This document shows positions 39,878 to 49,690 of a stretch of 64,000 bases of DNA, in pieces. The position numbers were made by a program, and so were the translations under genes. Source of the stretch: Streptomyces solicavernae (GTDB taxonomy: Bacteria > Actinomycetota > Actinomycetes > Streptomycetales > Streptomycetaceae); the NCBI RefSeq assembly GCF_029968095.1, contig NZ_JASCIR010000018.1, positions 62,001-126,000 of the forward strand, read 5' to 3'. Numbering within the stretch: the first letter of the stretch is position 1; each line of letters starts with the position of its first letter. The notes under the pieces were generated by a model. The model did not search any database. It was not told the origin of the DNA and saw only the letters and a program-made list of their open reading frames with translations.

Positions 39878-40786
39878 TTGTCCGCACGGGAATTCGTCGT
39901 CCTCGGCACCGCCAGCCAGGTGCCGACACGGCACCGCAACCACAACGGCTACCTGCTGCGCTGGGACGGCCAGGGCATCCTCTTCGACCCCGGCGAGGGC
40001 ACCCAGCGGCAGATGCTGCGCGCCGGTGTCTCCGCGCACGACATCGACCGGATCTGCGTCACCCACTTCCACGGCGACCACTCCCTCGGCCTCGCCGGCG
40101 TGATCCAGCGCATCAACCTCGACCGGGTGCCGCACGAGGTCACCGCCCACTACCCGCGCTCCGGCCGGCACTTCTTCGACCGCCTCCGGTACGCCACCGC
40201 GTACCGCGAGACCGTCCGGCTGACCGAGGCCCCGGTCGCCGCCGACGGCGTGCTCGCCACCACGCCCGCGTACACCCTCGAAGCGCGCCGCCTCTCGCAC
40301 CCGGTGGAGTCCTTCGGCTACCGGCTCGTCGAGCCCGACGGGCGCCGCATGCGGCCCGAACTCCTCGCCGGGCACGGCATCGAGGGGCCGGACGTGGGCG
40401 TGCTGCAGCGCGCGGGCGAGCTGCGCGGGGTGCGGATCGAAGACGTCAGCGAGGTGCGGCGCGGGCAGCGGTTCGCGTTCGTCATGGACACCCGCCTCTG
40501 CGACGGCGTGTACGCCCTCGCCGAGGGCTGCGACCTGCTCGTCATCGAGTCGACCTTCCTCGACGAGGACAAACAACTCGCCCGCGAACACGGCCACTTG
40601 ACGTCCGGCCAGGCCGCGACGGTGGCGCGGGACGCGGGCGTGCGGCACCTGGTCCTCACTCACTTCTCGCAGCGGTACGCGGACCCGCAGGAATTCGCCC
40701 GGCAGGCGCGCGCCGCCGGATTCACGGGCGAACTGACCGTCGCGGCCGACCTGTCGACCGTCCCCATGCCCAAACGGAACCCCTGA
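39878..40786 (+). CDS. rnz: Ribonuclease Z (tRNA 3'-processing MBL endonuclease)
   Basis: 302 residues. GTASQVPTRHRNHNGYLLRW, FDPGEGTQRQML, THFHGDHSLGLAGVIQR (HxHxDH) and LTHFSQRYADP (the terminal His) are the tRNase Z blocks. It removes 3' trailers from tRNA precursors, relevant here because the two tRNA-Ala genes do not encode CCA. The start is the TTG at 39878, inferred from conservation; a clear ribosome site is lacking. It is 23 bases from the deaminase gene. Confidence 0.93.
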   Translation: MSAREFVVLGTASQVPTRHRNHNGYLLRWDGQGILFDPGEGTQRQMLRAGVSAHDIDRICVTHFHGDHSLGLAGVIQRINLDRVPHEVTAHYPRSGRHFFDRLRYATAYRETVRLTEAPVAADGVLATTPAYTLEARRLSHPVESFGYRLVEPDGRRMRPELLAGHGIEGPDVGVLQRAGELRGVRIEDVSEVRRGQRFAFVMDTRLCDGVYALAEGCDLLVIESTFLDEDKQLAREHGHLTSGQAATVARDAGVRHLVLTHFSQRYADPQEFARQARAAGFTGELTVAADLSTVPMPKRNP

Positions 40787-40809
40787 ACCAGCACCCTGAA
40801 AGTACGCCC

Positions 40810-41808
40810 ATGCCCACGCACCTGCCCAAGGCCGAACTCCACCTCCACATCGAAGGCACCCTCGAACCCGAGCTGGCCTTCGCGCTCGCCGCCCGCAACG
40901 GCGTCGAACTGCCCTACGCCGACACCGAGGAGCTGCGCCGCGCGTACCTCTTCGAGGACCTGCAGTCCTTCCTCGACCTGTACTACGGCCTGATGGCGGT
41001 CCTGCACACCGAGGCCGACTTCGAGGAGCTCGCCGACGCCTATCTCGCGCGCGCCGCCGAACAGGGCGTACGACACGCGGAGATCTTCTTCGACCCGCAG
41101 GCGCACACCGCGCGCGGCGTCGCCCTCGGCACCGTCGTCGAGGGCCTGGGCCGCGCCCTGGACCGCAGCCGGGAGCGGTACGGGATCTCCACCCGCCTCA
41201 TCATGTGCTTCCTGCGCGACGAGTCCGCCGAGTCGGCCCTCGCGACCCTTGAGGCCGCGAAGCCGCATCTGCACCGGATCACCGGCGTCGGCCTCGACTC
41301 GGCGGAAGCCGGCCACCCGCCCGCCAAGTTCCGCGAGGTGTACGAGGCGGCCGCCGCGCTCGGCCTGCGCCGGGTCGCGCACGCGGGGGAGGAGGGGCCC
41401 GCGGCGTACGTCACTGAGGCCCTGGACGTCCTCGGCGTGGAGCGGATCGACCACGGGCTGCGGTGCATGGAGGACGCCTCGCTGGTCGAGCGCCTGGTGC
41501 GGGACCGCATCCCGCTCACCCTGTGCCCGCTGTCCAACGTGCGGCTGCGGGCCGTCGACGTCCTGGAGGACCACCCGCTGCCGCGGATGATGGCGGCCGG
41601 ATTGCTGTGCACGGTCAACTCGGACGATCCGTCGTACTTCGGCGGGTATGTGGGGGACACGTTCCACGCGGTGCACGAGGCGCTGGGCCTGGACCGCGAG
41701 CAGCTGCGGGAGCTGGCCCGGAACTCGTTCCTCGCGTCCTTCCTGGAGGACGAGGAGGCGCTGCGCGAGCGCTACCTGGCTGAAGTCGAGGCGTACGAGT
41801 TCGACTGA
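40810..41808 (+). CDS. Adenosine deaminase family protein, probably of the adenine deaminase branch
   Basis: 332 residues. LPKAELHLHIEGTLEPELAF (metal-binding HxH), AHAGEEGP (catalytic Glu region), IDHGLRCMED, and VNSDDPSYFGGYV (metal Asp) give the complete active site. EIFFDPQAHTARG and GLDSAEAGHPPAKF resemble the bacterial/fungal adenine deaminase subgroup (PA0148-like) more than classical adenosine deaminase, so the substrate may be adenine. It hydrolyses the 6-amino group in purine salvage. It probably shares a transcript with rnz. Confidence 0.9.
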   Translation: MPTHLPKAELHLHIEGTLEPELAFALAARNGVELPYADTEELRRAYLFEDLQSFLDLYYGLMAVLHTEADFEELADAYLARAAEQGVRHAEIFFDPQAHTARGVALGTVVEGLGRALDRSRERYGISTRLIMCFLRDESAESALATLEAAKPHLHRITGVGLDSAEAGHPPAKFREVYEAAAALGLRRVAHAGEEGPAAYVTEALDVLGVERIDHGLRCMEDASLVERLVRDRIPLTLCPLSNVRLRAVDVLEDHPLPRMMAAGLLCTVNSDDPSYFGGYVGDTFHAVHEALGLDREQLRELARNSFLASFLEDEEALRERYLAEVEAYEFD

Positions 41809-41819
41809 GGCAGGTCCGG

Positions 41820-43118
41820 TCAAGCCTCGGCCGAGACGGCGCTCAGGATCCTCGCCGCCACCGCAGGTGAGTCCACCAGCGGGTGCAACGCCAGGGCACG
41901 GAGCGCCGCGTCCCGGTCCTTGAAGAGCGCCGCCTCCACCGTCGCCCGCTCCACCGCCTTCAGTTGGAGCATGAGCCCCAGTTCGGCCTCCCCCAGGGGC
42001 GCACCCCGCAACGGACGCGCCCCCCGCGCATCCACCTCGCACACCGTCTCCACGATCGCGTCGGCGGGAAGCGCCGGCACCGTCCCGCCGTTGCGGACGT
42101 TCAGGATCAACCGGGTGCCCGCGCCGGAGGCGATCGCGCGCATCAGGGCGAGCGCCACCCGGTCGTAGCCGCCGCCGTCCAGATCGCAGGAGTCCCGCTG
42201 CCAGCCGCCGCTCGCCGCGCGGCTGTCCGCCATGTACGTCTCCTCGCGCTCCAGGCGCGTCGCCTCCCACAACTCGCGTGCCCGCTGAGGGTGTTCGGCC
42301 GCGCGGGCGAAGAACTCGCCCTGCTGGTGGTCCAGGAACTCGCCGCGCGTCTCGTCGGCGGCGCGCACCGCGTCCAGGGTCTCGCGCCGGAAGTAGTAGT
42401 AGTGCAGGTACTCGTTGGGGATCGAGCCGAGCGCGCGCAGCCACTCCGCGCCGAAGAGCTTCCCCTCCTCGAAGGAGCCGAGCGCCGCGGAGTCCGCGAG
42501 CAGCCCGGGCAGCAGGTCACGCCCGTCCGGAGCCGTCAACGACCGCAGCCAGCCGAGGTGGTTGAGACCCACATAGTCGTACGCGACCGCGTCCGGGTCG
42601 GCGCCCGCCGCCCGCGCCGCCCGCCGCACCAGGCCGACCGGGGAGTCGCAGATGCCGATGACCCGGTCCCCGAGCACCGAGGCCATCGCCTCCGTGACCG
42701 TGCCCGCCGGGTTGGTGAAGTTGATCACCCACGCCTCCGGCGCCACCGCCGCCACCCGCTCCGCGATGCGCACCGCGACCGGCACCGTGCGCAGCCCGTA
42801 CAGGACCCCGCCCGCGCCGACCGTCTCCTGCCCGAGCACACCCTCCGCGAGCGGCAGCCGCTCGTCCCTGACCCGGCCCGCGGTGCCGCCGACCCGGATC
42901 GCGGAGAACACGAAGTCCGCGCCGCGCAGCGCGTCGTCGAGCCCGTCGGCCACCCGCACGCGCGGGCCCGGCGGCAGCCCCGCCAGGACCGAGCGGATCA
43001 CGCCGAGCCGCACCGGATCCGTGTCGTACAGGGTGAGTTCCGTGATCTCGCTGCCCGCCAGGGCGCCGTACACGAGAGGGACCCGGAATCCGCCGCCACC
43101 GAGAATCGTCAGCCTCAT
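41820..43118 (-). CDS. Family 4 glycosidase (6-phospho-beta-glucosidase type)
   Basis: 432 residues. TILGGGGFRVPLVYGAL is the NAD-binding start. NFTNPAGTVTEAM, GICDSPVGLVRR (Cys metal ligand) and GLNHLGWLRSL (His metal ligand) are GH4 signatures. GH4 enzymes cleave phospho-glycosides by an NAD+/Mn2+ redox mechanism. TAGCTT is 7 bases before the ATG, indicating a leaderless transcript. It is divergent from a PfkB-type sugar kinase, which could supply a phosphorylated substrate. It is convergent with the deaminase, 11 bases apart. Confidence 0.92.
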   Translation of the reverse strand: MRLTILGGGGFRVPLVYGALAGSEITELTLYDTDPVRLGVIRSVLAGLPPGPRVRVADGLDDALRGADFVFSAIRVGGTAGRVRDERLPLAEGVLGQETVGAGGVLYGLRTVPVAVRIAERVAAVAPEAWVINFTNPAGTVTEAMASVLGDRVIGICDSPVGLVRRAARAAGADPDAVAYDYVGLNHLGWLRSLTAPDGRDLLPGLLADSAALGSFEEGKLFGAEWLRALGSIPNEYLHYYYFRRETLDAVRAADETRGEFLDHQQGEFFARAAEHPQRARELWEATRLEREETYMADSRAASGGWQRDSCDLDGGGYDRVALALMRAIASGAGTRLILNVRNGGTVPALPADAIVETVCEVDARGARPLRGAPLGEAELGLMLQLKAVERATVEAALFKDRDAALRALALHPLVDSPAVAARILSAVSAEA

Positions 43119-43216
43119 GCGGCGGAAGCTACCCCATGCACCGGCTTTCCGGCCGAGCCGGCCGGCGTTGATGCACACTGGCCTGGCCTGCACGCATCAT
43201 GTACGGGGAGCGCACA

Positions 43217-44362
43217 GTGAGTTTCGACGAACAGACCGCGTACGGCGGCCGTGGCCTGCCGCCCGGGACGGCCCGGTTCGACCACACGACCTGCCTCGAC
43301 CCGCTCGCGGCCCTGCGCACCCCCGACGACCCGGCGTGCGACGTGTTCCTCACCGGCACCGTCTTCCTCGACATCATCTTCACCGGCCTCGACTCGGCGC
43401 CCGTGCGCGGCACCGAGTCCTGGGCGCGCGGCATGGGGTCGAGCCCCGGCGGCGTCGCCAACATGGCCACCGCCCTGTCCCGGCTCGGCCTGCGCACCTC
43501 GCTCGCCGCGGCCTTCGGCGACGACCACTACGGCGAATACTGCTGGGACGCCCTGGAGAAGGGCGAGGGCATCGACCTGGCGCCGTCGCGCACCGTGCCC
43601 GGCTGGCACTCCCCGGTCACCGTGTCCCTCGCGTACGAGGGCGAGCGGACGATGATCTCGCACGGCCACGAGGCACCGCCGCCACGCGAACCGGCGCCGG
43701 AATCGCCGCCACGCGCGCGCGGGGCGGTCGCCTCCCTGGCGCCGGGCACGAGCGAGGACTGGGTCGCGACCGCCGCCGCGCGCGGCACCCGGGTCTTCGC
43801 CGACGTCGGCTGGGACGACACCGGCTGCTGGGACCTCGCCGCCCTGCCCGACCTGCGGCACTGCGAGGCGTTCCTGCCGAACGCCGAGGAGGCCATGCGC
43901 TACACCCGCACGTCCTGCCCGCGCGCCGCGGCCCGCGCGCTCACCGAGCACGTGCCGCTCGCCGTCGTCACCCTCGGCGCCGAGGGCGCGTACGCGGTGG
44001 ACGGGCGCACCGGCGAGACCGCCGAGGTGCCCGCGATCGAGGTGGCGGCGCTCGACCCGACCGGCGCGGGCGACGTGTTCGTCGCGGGCTTCGTCACCGG
44101 CACCCTGGCCGGCTGGCCGCTCGCCGACCGGCTCGCCTTCTCCGGCCTCACCGCCGCCCTCTCGGTGCAGGAGTTCGGCGGTTCGCTCTCGGCGCCCGGC
44201 TGGGTCGAGGTGGCCGCGTGGTGGCGGCATGTGCAGTCGTACGACGACCAGGAGCCGGCGGCGCTCAGGCGGTACGCGTTCCTCGACGCAATGCTGCCCG
44301 ACGTGGTCCGGCCGTGGCCGCTGCGGCGGGCGGTGCCGACGATCGGGTTCGGCACCCGGTAG
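43217..44362 (+). CDS. PfkB-family carbohydrate kinase
   Basis: 381 residues. GMGSSPGGVANMATALSRLG is PfkB signature 1 and DPTGAGDVFVAGF is signature 2 with the catalytic Asp. A short Pro-rich insertion (APPPREPAPESPPRAR) sits near residue 165. The substrate is not predictable; sugars and nucleosides are possible. The GTG at 43217 has GGGGAG 6 bases upstream and is preferred to an ATG at 43199 without one. The divergent GH4 gene suggests joint sugar use. Confidence 0.9.
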   Translation: MSFDEQTAYGGRGLPPGTARFDHTTCLDPLAALRTPDDPACDVFLTGTVFLDIIFTGLDSAPVRGTESWARGMGSSPGGVANMATALSRLGLRTSLAAAFGDDHYGEYCWDALEKGEGIDLAPSRTVPGWHSPVTVSLAYEGERTMISHGHEAPPPREPAPESPPRARGAVASLAPGTSEDWVATAAARGTRVFADVGWDDTGCWDLAALPDLRHCEAFLPNAEEAMRYTRTSCPRAAARALTEHVPLAVVTLGAEGAYAVDGRTGETAEVPAIEVAALDPTGAGDVFVAGFVTGTLAGWPLADRLAFSGLTAALSVQEFGGSLSAPGWVEVAAWWRHVQSYDDQEPAALRRYAFLDAMLPDVVRPWPLRRAVPTIGFGTR

Positions 44363-44427
44363 CGGGCCGTGCGAGGCCGGGAAACGGCGGGTGAGGGGCC
44401 GGCGAGCGTTCGAAAAACTTCTCGGTG

Positions 44428-44450
44428 TTGTCAGTGGCCCGACGTACTCT
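44428..44450 (+). promoter_or_regulatory. phoH-operon promoter exactly matching the RecA-NDp/PafBC DNA-damage consensus
   Basis: TTGTCAGTG (44428-44436), exactly 8 bases, then TACTCT (44445-44450). This fits TTGTCRGTG-N8-TANNNT at every specified position. It lies 71 bases before phoH and has no competing gene. Confidence 0.8.
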
Positions 44451-44521
44451 TGTAGCACCAGAAGCAGTCGCGCGGCGTCAGCCCCGCATCGAGGAGGACG
44501 AGCAGGCCACAGAGCCGGCCC

Positions 44522-45580
<1,059 letters not shown>

Positions 45581-45593
45581 CGAGAAAGCGCAC

Positions 45594-46097
45594 ATGGCGA
45601 TCGACGTCAACAACGAGTCCGGCACCGAGGTCGACGAGCAGGCGGTCCTCGACATCGCCCGCTACGCGCTCGCGCGGATGCGTATCCACCCGCTCTCCGA
45701 GCTCTCGGTGATCGTCGTGGACACCGAGGCGATGGAGCAGCTGCACATCCAGTGGATGGACCTGCCGGGCCCGACGGACGTCATGTCCTTCCCGATGGAC
45801 GAACTGCGCCCGCCGGGCCGGGACGACGATGTCGCGGAGCCCCCGCAGGGACTCCTCGGTGACATCGTGCTCTGCCCCGAGGTCGCCAAGCGGCAGGGCG
45901 AGGAGGCCGAGACGGGGCACTCCATGGACGAGGAGCTGCAGCTCCTCACCGTCCACGGCGTGCTCCACCTCCTCGGGTACGACCACGAGGAGCCGGACGA
46001 GAAGGCCGAGATGTTCGGCCTGCAGTCCGCGATCGTCGACGGCTGGCGCGCGGAGAAGGGCCTCACCGGTCCCTCCCCGGCGCCCACCGTGTCGTGA
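45594..46097 (+). CDS. ybeY: rRNA maturation RNase YbeY
   Basis: 167 residues. VHGVLHLLGYDHEEPDE gives the H(x)3H(x)5H zinc site, and TDVMSFPMDE precedes it. The enzyme participates in 16S rRNA 3' end processing and ribosome quality control. It is 13 bases from phoH and overlaps the next gene by 4 bases (GTGA), so all three form one operon. Confidence 0.97.
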   Translation: MAIDVNNESGTEVDEQAVLDIARYALARMRIHPLSELSVIVVDTEAMEQLHIQWMDLPGPTDVMSFPMDELRPPGRDDDVAEPPQGLLGDIVLCPEVAKRQGEEAETGHSMDEELQLLTVHGVLHLLGYDHEEPDEKAEMFGLQSAIVDGWRAEKGLTGPSPAPTVS

Positions 46098-47386
46098 GCG
46101 CCTCCCTCGTTCTCGGCGCCGTCCTGCTGGTCGTCGTCGCGTGGCTCGCCTCCTGCGCGGAGGCGGGCCTCGCGCGTGTGACCAGCTTCCGCGCCGAGGA
46201 GGCGGTGCGCTCCGGGCGGCGCGGCAGCGCGAAGCTCGCGCAGGTCGCCGCCGATCCGACGCGGTATCTGAACCTGGCGCTGCTTGTCCGCGTCGGCTGC
46301 GAGATGGCCGCCGCGGCCCTCGTCACGTATGCGTGCCTGCAGGAGTTCCAGCGGACCTGGGAGGCGCTGGCCGTCGCGATCGGCGTGATGGTCCTCGTGT
46401 CGTACGTCGCGGTGGGGGTCTCGCCGCGCACCATCGGCCGCCAGCACCCGCTGAACACGGCGACGGCCGCCGCGTACGTGCTGCTGCCGCTCGCCCGGAT
46501 CATGGGCCCGGTCCCGCCGCTCCTGATCCTCCTCGGCAACGCGCTCACCCCCGGCAAGGGCTTCAGGCGCGGCCCGTTCGCCTCCGAGGCGGAGTTGCGC
46601 GCGCTGGTCGACCTGGCCGAGAAGGAGTCCCTGATCGAGGACGAGGAGCGCCGCATGGTGCACTCCGTCTTCGAGCTCGGCGACACCCTCGTACGCGAAG
46701 TCATGGTCCCGCGCACCGACCTGATCGTGATCGAGCGCTACAAGACGATCCGGCAGGCCCTCACGCTCGCCCTGCGCTCCGGTTTCTCGCGCATCCCGGT
46801 CACCGGGGAGAGCGAGGACGACGTGGTCGGGATCGTGTATCTGAAGGACCTGGCGCGCAAGACGCACATCAGCCGGGACGCCGAGTCGGAGCTGGTGTCC
46901 ACGGCGATGCGCCCGGCGTCGTTCGTGCCGGACACGAAGAACGCCGGTGACCTGCTGCGTGAGATGCAGCAGGAGCGCAACCACGTCGCGGTCGTCATCG
47001 ACGAGTACGGCGGCACGGCCGGCATCGTCACGATCGAGGACATCCTGGAGGAGATCGTCGGCGAGATCACCGACGAGTACGACCGGGAACTCCCGCCCGT
47101 GGAACCCCTCGGCGACGCCACCTACCGGGTCACGGCCCGGCTCGACATCGGCGACCTCGGCGAGCTGTACGGCATCGAGGAGTTCGACGACGAGGACGTG
47201 GAGACGGTCGGGGGGCTGCTTGCGAAGGCCCTTGGGCGGGTGCCGATCGCGGGGGCGTCGACGGTTGTGGAGCTGCCGGACGGGCGGGGGCTGCGGCTCA
47301 CCGCGGAGGCGGCGGCGGGACGGCGGAACCGGATCGCCACGGTGCTGGTCGAGCCGGCGGCGCCGGCTCCGCCGGACAGGCCCTAG
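46094..47386 (+). CDS. Hemolysin-like membrane protein (CNNM + CBS pair + CorC_HlyC)
   Basis: 430 residues. Residues 1-~160 carry about four hydrophobic segments (CNNM/DUF21). Two CBS domains follow (VREVMVPRTDLIVIERY, SRIPVTGESEDDVVGIVYLKD, HVAVVIDEYGGTAGIVTIED). A CorC_HlyC domain ends the protein. The family is linked to Mg2+/Co2+ transport or homeostasis, with the CBS pair binding adenine nucleotides. GTGA overlap with ybeY. Confidence 0.95.
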   Translation: MSASLVLGAVLLVVVAWLASCAEAGLARVTSFRAEEAVRSGRRGSAKLAQVAADPTRYLNLALLVRVGCEMAAAALVTYACLQEFQRTWEALAVAIGVMVLVSYVAVGVSPRTIGRQHPLNTATAAAYVLLPLARIMGPVPPLLILLGNALTPGKGFRRGPFASEAELRALVDLAEKESLIEDEERRMVHSVFELGDTLVREVMVPRTDLIVIERYKTIRQALTLALRSGFSRIPVTGESEDDVVGIVYLKDLARKTHISRDAESELVSTAMRPASFVPDTKNAGDLLREMQQERNHVAVVIDEYGGTAGIVTIEDILEEIVGEITDEYDRELPPVEPLGDATYRVTARLDIGDLGELYGIEEFDDEDVETVGGLLAKALGRVPIAGASTVVELPDGRGLRLTAEAAAGRRNRIATVLVEPAAPAPPDRP

Positions 47387-47425
47387 GTCCCACACCGTCG
47401 ACTCGGGCACCGTCGATCGCCCTCC

Positions 47426-47454
47426 GGGCTCGTCCTCAAACGCCGGACGGGCTG
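47426..47454. repeat. 29-bp dispersed intergenic repeat, copy 2
   Basis: Identical over 29 bp to 20935-20963 (core CCTCAAACGCCGGACGGGCT). CCGGCG/CGCCGG-type self-complementarity suggests a hairpin, perhaps terminating the phoH operon. Confidence 0.85.
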
Positions 47455-47482
47455 GATTTGCCGCCCCCGTATGCTCGGGTCC

Positions 47483-47833
47483 ATGAGCGAAAACGCCCTC
47501 GGTCCCGAGGACCGCAAGATCGTCACCCTCGCCCGTTCCGCCCGGGCCCGCAACGGAGTGCCGGAGGGCGCTGCCGTGCGGGACGAGACGGGCCGTACGT
47601 ACGTCGCCGGCAGCGTCGACCTCGACTCGCTGAAGCTGAGCGCGCTGCGCACCGCCGTCGCGATGGCCGTGGCCAGCGGGGCCAAGTCCCTGGAGGCGGC
47701 GGCCGTCGTCAGCGAGGCCGGGGCGGTCTCCGACGAGGACCGCGCGGCCGTGCGCGACCTGGGCGGCGCCCAGACGCCGGTGCTGCTTGCCGGGCTCGAC
47801 GGCGAGGTCGTCGTGACGGTCAGCGCGGGCTGA
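47483..47833 (+). CDS. Cytidine-deaminase-like small protein (position of mycobacterial Rv2365c)
   Basis: 116 residues. ALRTAVAMAVASGAKSLEAA and the overall layout (VRDETGRTYVAGSVDLDSL) resemble a shortened cytidine deaminase fold, but the zinc motifs H/CxE and PCxxC are absent, so catalysis is unlikely. Proteins of this type sit between the CBS protein and era in actinobacteria. TATGCT 7 bases before the ATG at 47483 implies a leaderless start. Confidence 0.75.
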   Translation: MSENALGPEDRKIVTLARSARARNGVPEGAAVRDETGRTYVAGSVDLDSLKLSALRTAVAMAVASGAKSLEAAAVVSEAGAVSDEDRAAVRDLGGAQTPVLLAGLDGEVVVTVSAG

Positions 47834-47845
47834 ACAGCTGCCGAT

Positions 47846-47878
47846 GCGGAGGGCGGCCGGTTTCCGGCCGCCCTCCGC
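47846..47878 (+). terminator. Strong hairpin terminator
   Basis: GCGGAGGGCGGCCGG and CCGGCCGCCCTCCGC form a perfect 15-bp stem with a TTT loop, 13 bases after the stop. There is no T run. It separates the phoH-cdd-like block from the secreted-protein gene. Confidence 0.85.
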
Positions 47879-48049
47879 CGTGTTCTCGCCAAAGCCGAGC
47901 CGAAGCTGAACAGTCTTCCCAAGTCACCGAAGAATCAAGGGGCTTGGCCTTGTCATCACAGGCCACCCGCGCCTCAATGTCCTATGCGCGCGCACCGCAC
48001 CTGACCAGCTCACCCCACGAGCACTCCCCACGAACGGGAAGGTGAACCG

Positions 48050-48550
48050 ATGAAGCGCAGCACCAGCACCAGCACCCGCACCAGCAGGGGCAGAACCCTG
48101 GGTGTCGCACTCGCCACGGGCTCCCTCGCCCTCGCCGGTTTCGTCCTGGCACCCGGCGCCGCCGCCGTCGCGCCCGGCGAGGCCACCACGCAGGCCGACT
48201 GCGGCATCTACGGCAGCGGAGGGGTCACCCTGACCGCGACCCAGAGCGGCACGACCGGCACCATCACCGTCACCTCGTCGGAGATCACTACGCCCGTGGC
48301 CGTCGGGGCGAACACGGTCGAGTCGACCCTCACCCTGACCAAGGCCGACGGCTCCACCGCGACGTTCACCGGCAAGAGCAACCCGGCGATGGAGGCCGGC
48401 GGCGGGGTCGACTCCGGGCCGCTGACCGGGACCGTCGCCTCCGGTGACTCCCTCGACCACCCGGGCTCCCTCCAGCTGGTGGTCTCGGGCATCACCGTGA
48501 CCTGCAACTCCACCGCAGCGCTCGCGCCCGGACCGTTCGTCTTCGACTGA
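48050..48550 (+). CDS. Small secreted protein of unknown function
   Basis: 166 residues. A basic start with Thr/Ser-Arg repeats, the hydrophobic core GVALATGSLALAGFVLAPG and AAA cleavage region make a clear Sec signal peptide (cut near residue 38-40). The mature part is a Thr/Ser/Gly-rich beta protein with two Cys that could pair (ADCGIYG and VTCNST). GGAAGG lies 7-8 bases before the ATG. It interrupts the cdd-like/era neighbourhood usual in actinobacteria. No family is recognised. Confidence 0.8.
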   Translation: MKRSTSTSTRTSRGRTLGVALATGSLALAGFVLAPGAAAVAPGEATTQADCGIYGSGGVTLTATQSGTTGTITVTSSEITTPVAVGANTVESTLTLTKADGSTATFTGKSNPAMEAGGGVDSGPLTGTVASGDSLDHPGSLQLVVSGITVTCNSTAALAPGPFVFD

Positions 48551-48569
48551 CCGGCAGCGCACCGAAGGG

Positions 48570-48630
48570 ACCGGCCGGCCGGGTCATGAGGCCCGGCCGG
48601 CCGGGTCATGAGGCCCGGTCGGCCGGGGGT
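48570..48630. repeat. Palindromic tandem repeat before era
   Basis: CCGGCCGGCCGGGTCATGAG with two further bases is repeated at a 22-bp period, then a variant with GGTCGGCCGGG. The units can form GGCCGGCC hairpins, which may end the preceding transcript. Confidence 0.8.
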
Positions 48631-48655
48631 CCCCGCATCGGGGACAATGGTCGCC

Positions 48656-49663
48656 ATGAGCGCACCTTCCCCGGCCGAGTCCGAGCCCCAGGCCACCGAC
48701 CACCGCGCGGGCTTCGCCTGCTTCGTCGGGCGGCCGAACGCGGGCAAGTCGACCCTGACCAACGCCCTCGTCGGTACGAAGGTCGCCATCACCTCCAACC
48801 GCCCGCAGACCACCCGGCACACGGTCCGCGGCATCGTGCACCGCCCGGACGCGCAGCTGATCCTGGTCGACACCCCGGGCCTGCACAAGCCGCGCACCCT
48901 GCTCGGCGAGCGGCTCAACGACGTGGTCCGTACGACCTGGGCCGAGGTCGACGTGATCGGTTTCTGCCTGCCGGCCAACGAGAAGCTGGGCCCCGGCGAC
49001 CGGTTCATCGCCAAGGAACTCGCGTCCATCAAGAAGACTCCGAAGATCGCCATCGTCACCAAGACCGACCTGGTCGACTCCAAGCAGCTCGCCGAGCAGC
49101 TCATCGCGATCGACCAGCTCGGCAAGGAGCTCGGCATGGAGTGGGCCGAGATCGTGCCCGTATCGGCGGTCGGTGCAGAAGAAGGGGCGGGACGCAGTCC
49201 CTCGGGCAAGGGTGGTGGTGGGAGAGGGGCCGGCCAGGTGGACCTGCTGGCCGAGCTGATCACGCCGCTGCTGCCGAAGAGCCCGGCGCTGTACCCGGAG
49301 GGCGACCTCACGGACGAGCCGGAGCAGGTCATGGTGGCCGAGCTGATCCGCGAGGCCGCGCTCGAAGGCGTACGGGACGAGCTGCCGCACTCCATCGCCG
49401 TGGTCGTCGAGGAGATGCTGCCCCGCGAGGACCGCCCGGCGGACCGGCCGCTGCTCGACATCCACGCGTTCGTCTACATCGAGCGGCCCAGCCAGAAGGG
49501 CATCATCATCGGCCCCAAGGGCAAGCGGCTGAAGGAAGTCGGGATGAAGTCCCGCAAGCACATCGAGGCGTTGCTCGGGACGCCGGTCTTCCTCGACCTG
49601 CACGTCAAGGTGGCGAAGGACTGGCAGCGCGACCCCAAGCAGCTCAGGAAGCTCGGGTTCTGA
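48656..49663 (+). CDS. era: GTPase Era
   Basis: 335 residues. GRPNAGKSTLTNALVG (G1), DTPGLHKPRTLLGERLN (G3), TKTD (G4) and the C-terminal KH domain with IIIGPKGKRLKEVG are intact. Era binds the 3' end of 16S rRNA in small-subunit assembly. A Gly/Ser/Arg-rich insertion (GAGRSPSGKGGGGRGAG, residues ~182-198) lengthens the G domain end. The ATG at 48656 has GACAAT 7 bases upstream, so the mRNA is probably leaderless. Confidence 0.97.
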   Translation: MSAPSPAESEPQATDHRAGFACFVGRPNAGKSTLTNALVGTKVAITSNRPQTTRHTVRGIVHRPDAQLILVDTPGLHKPRTLLGERLNDVVRTTWAEVDVIGFCLPANEKLGPGDRFIAKELASIKKTPKIAIVTKTDLVDSKQLAEQLIAIDQLGKELGMEWAEIVPVSAVGAEEGAGRSPSGKGGGGRGAGQVDLLAELITPLLPKSPALYPEGDLTDEPEQVMVAELIREAALEGVRDELPHSIAVVVEEMLPREDRPADRPLLDIHAFVYIERPSQKGIIIGPKGKRLKEVGMKSRKHIEALLGTPVFLDLHVKVAKDWQRDPKQLRKLGF

Positions 49664-49690
49664 GCCGCAGGCTGCTGAAGCGGGGACGCG

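Noticed and set aside
44400..44420. LexA (SOS) box near GCGTTCGA before phoH
   Set aside because: Only a half site; the partner CGAAC at the correct spacing is missing. The RecA-NDp-type motif next to it is complete.
47483..47833. Active cytidine deaminase
   Set aside because: Zinc-binding motifs of the family are not present, so only fold similarity is claimed.
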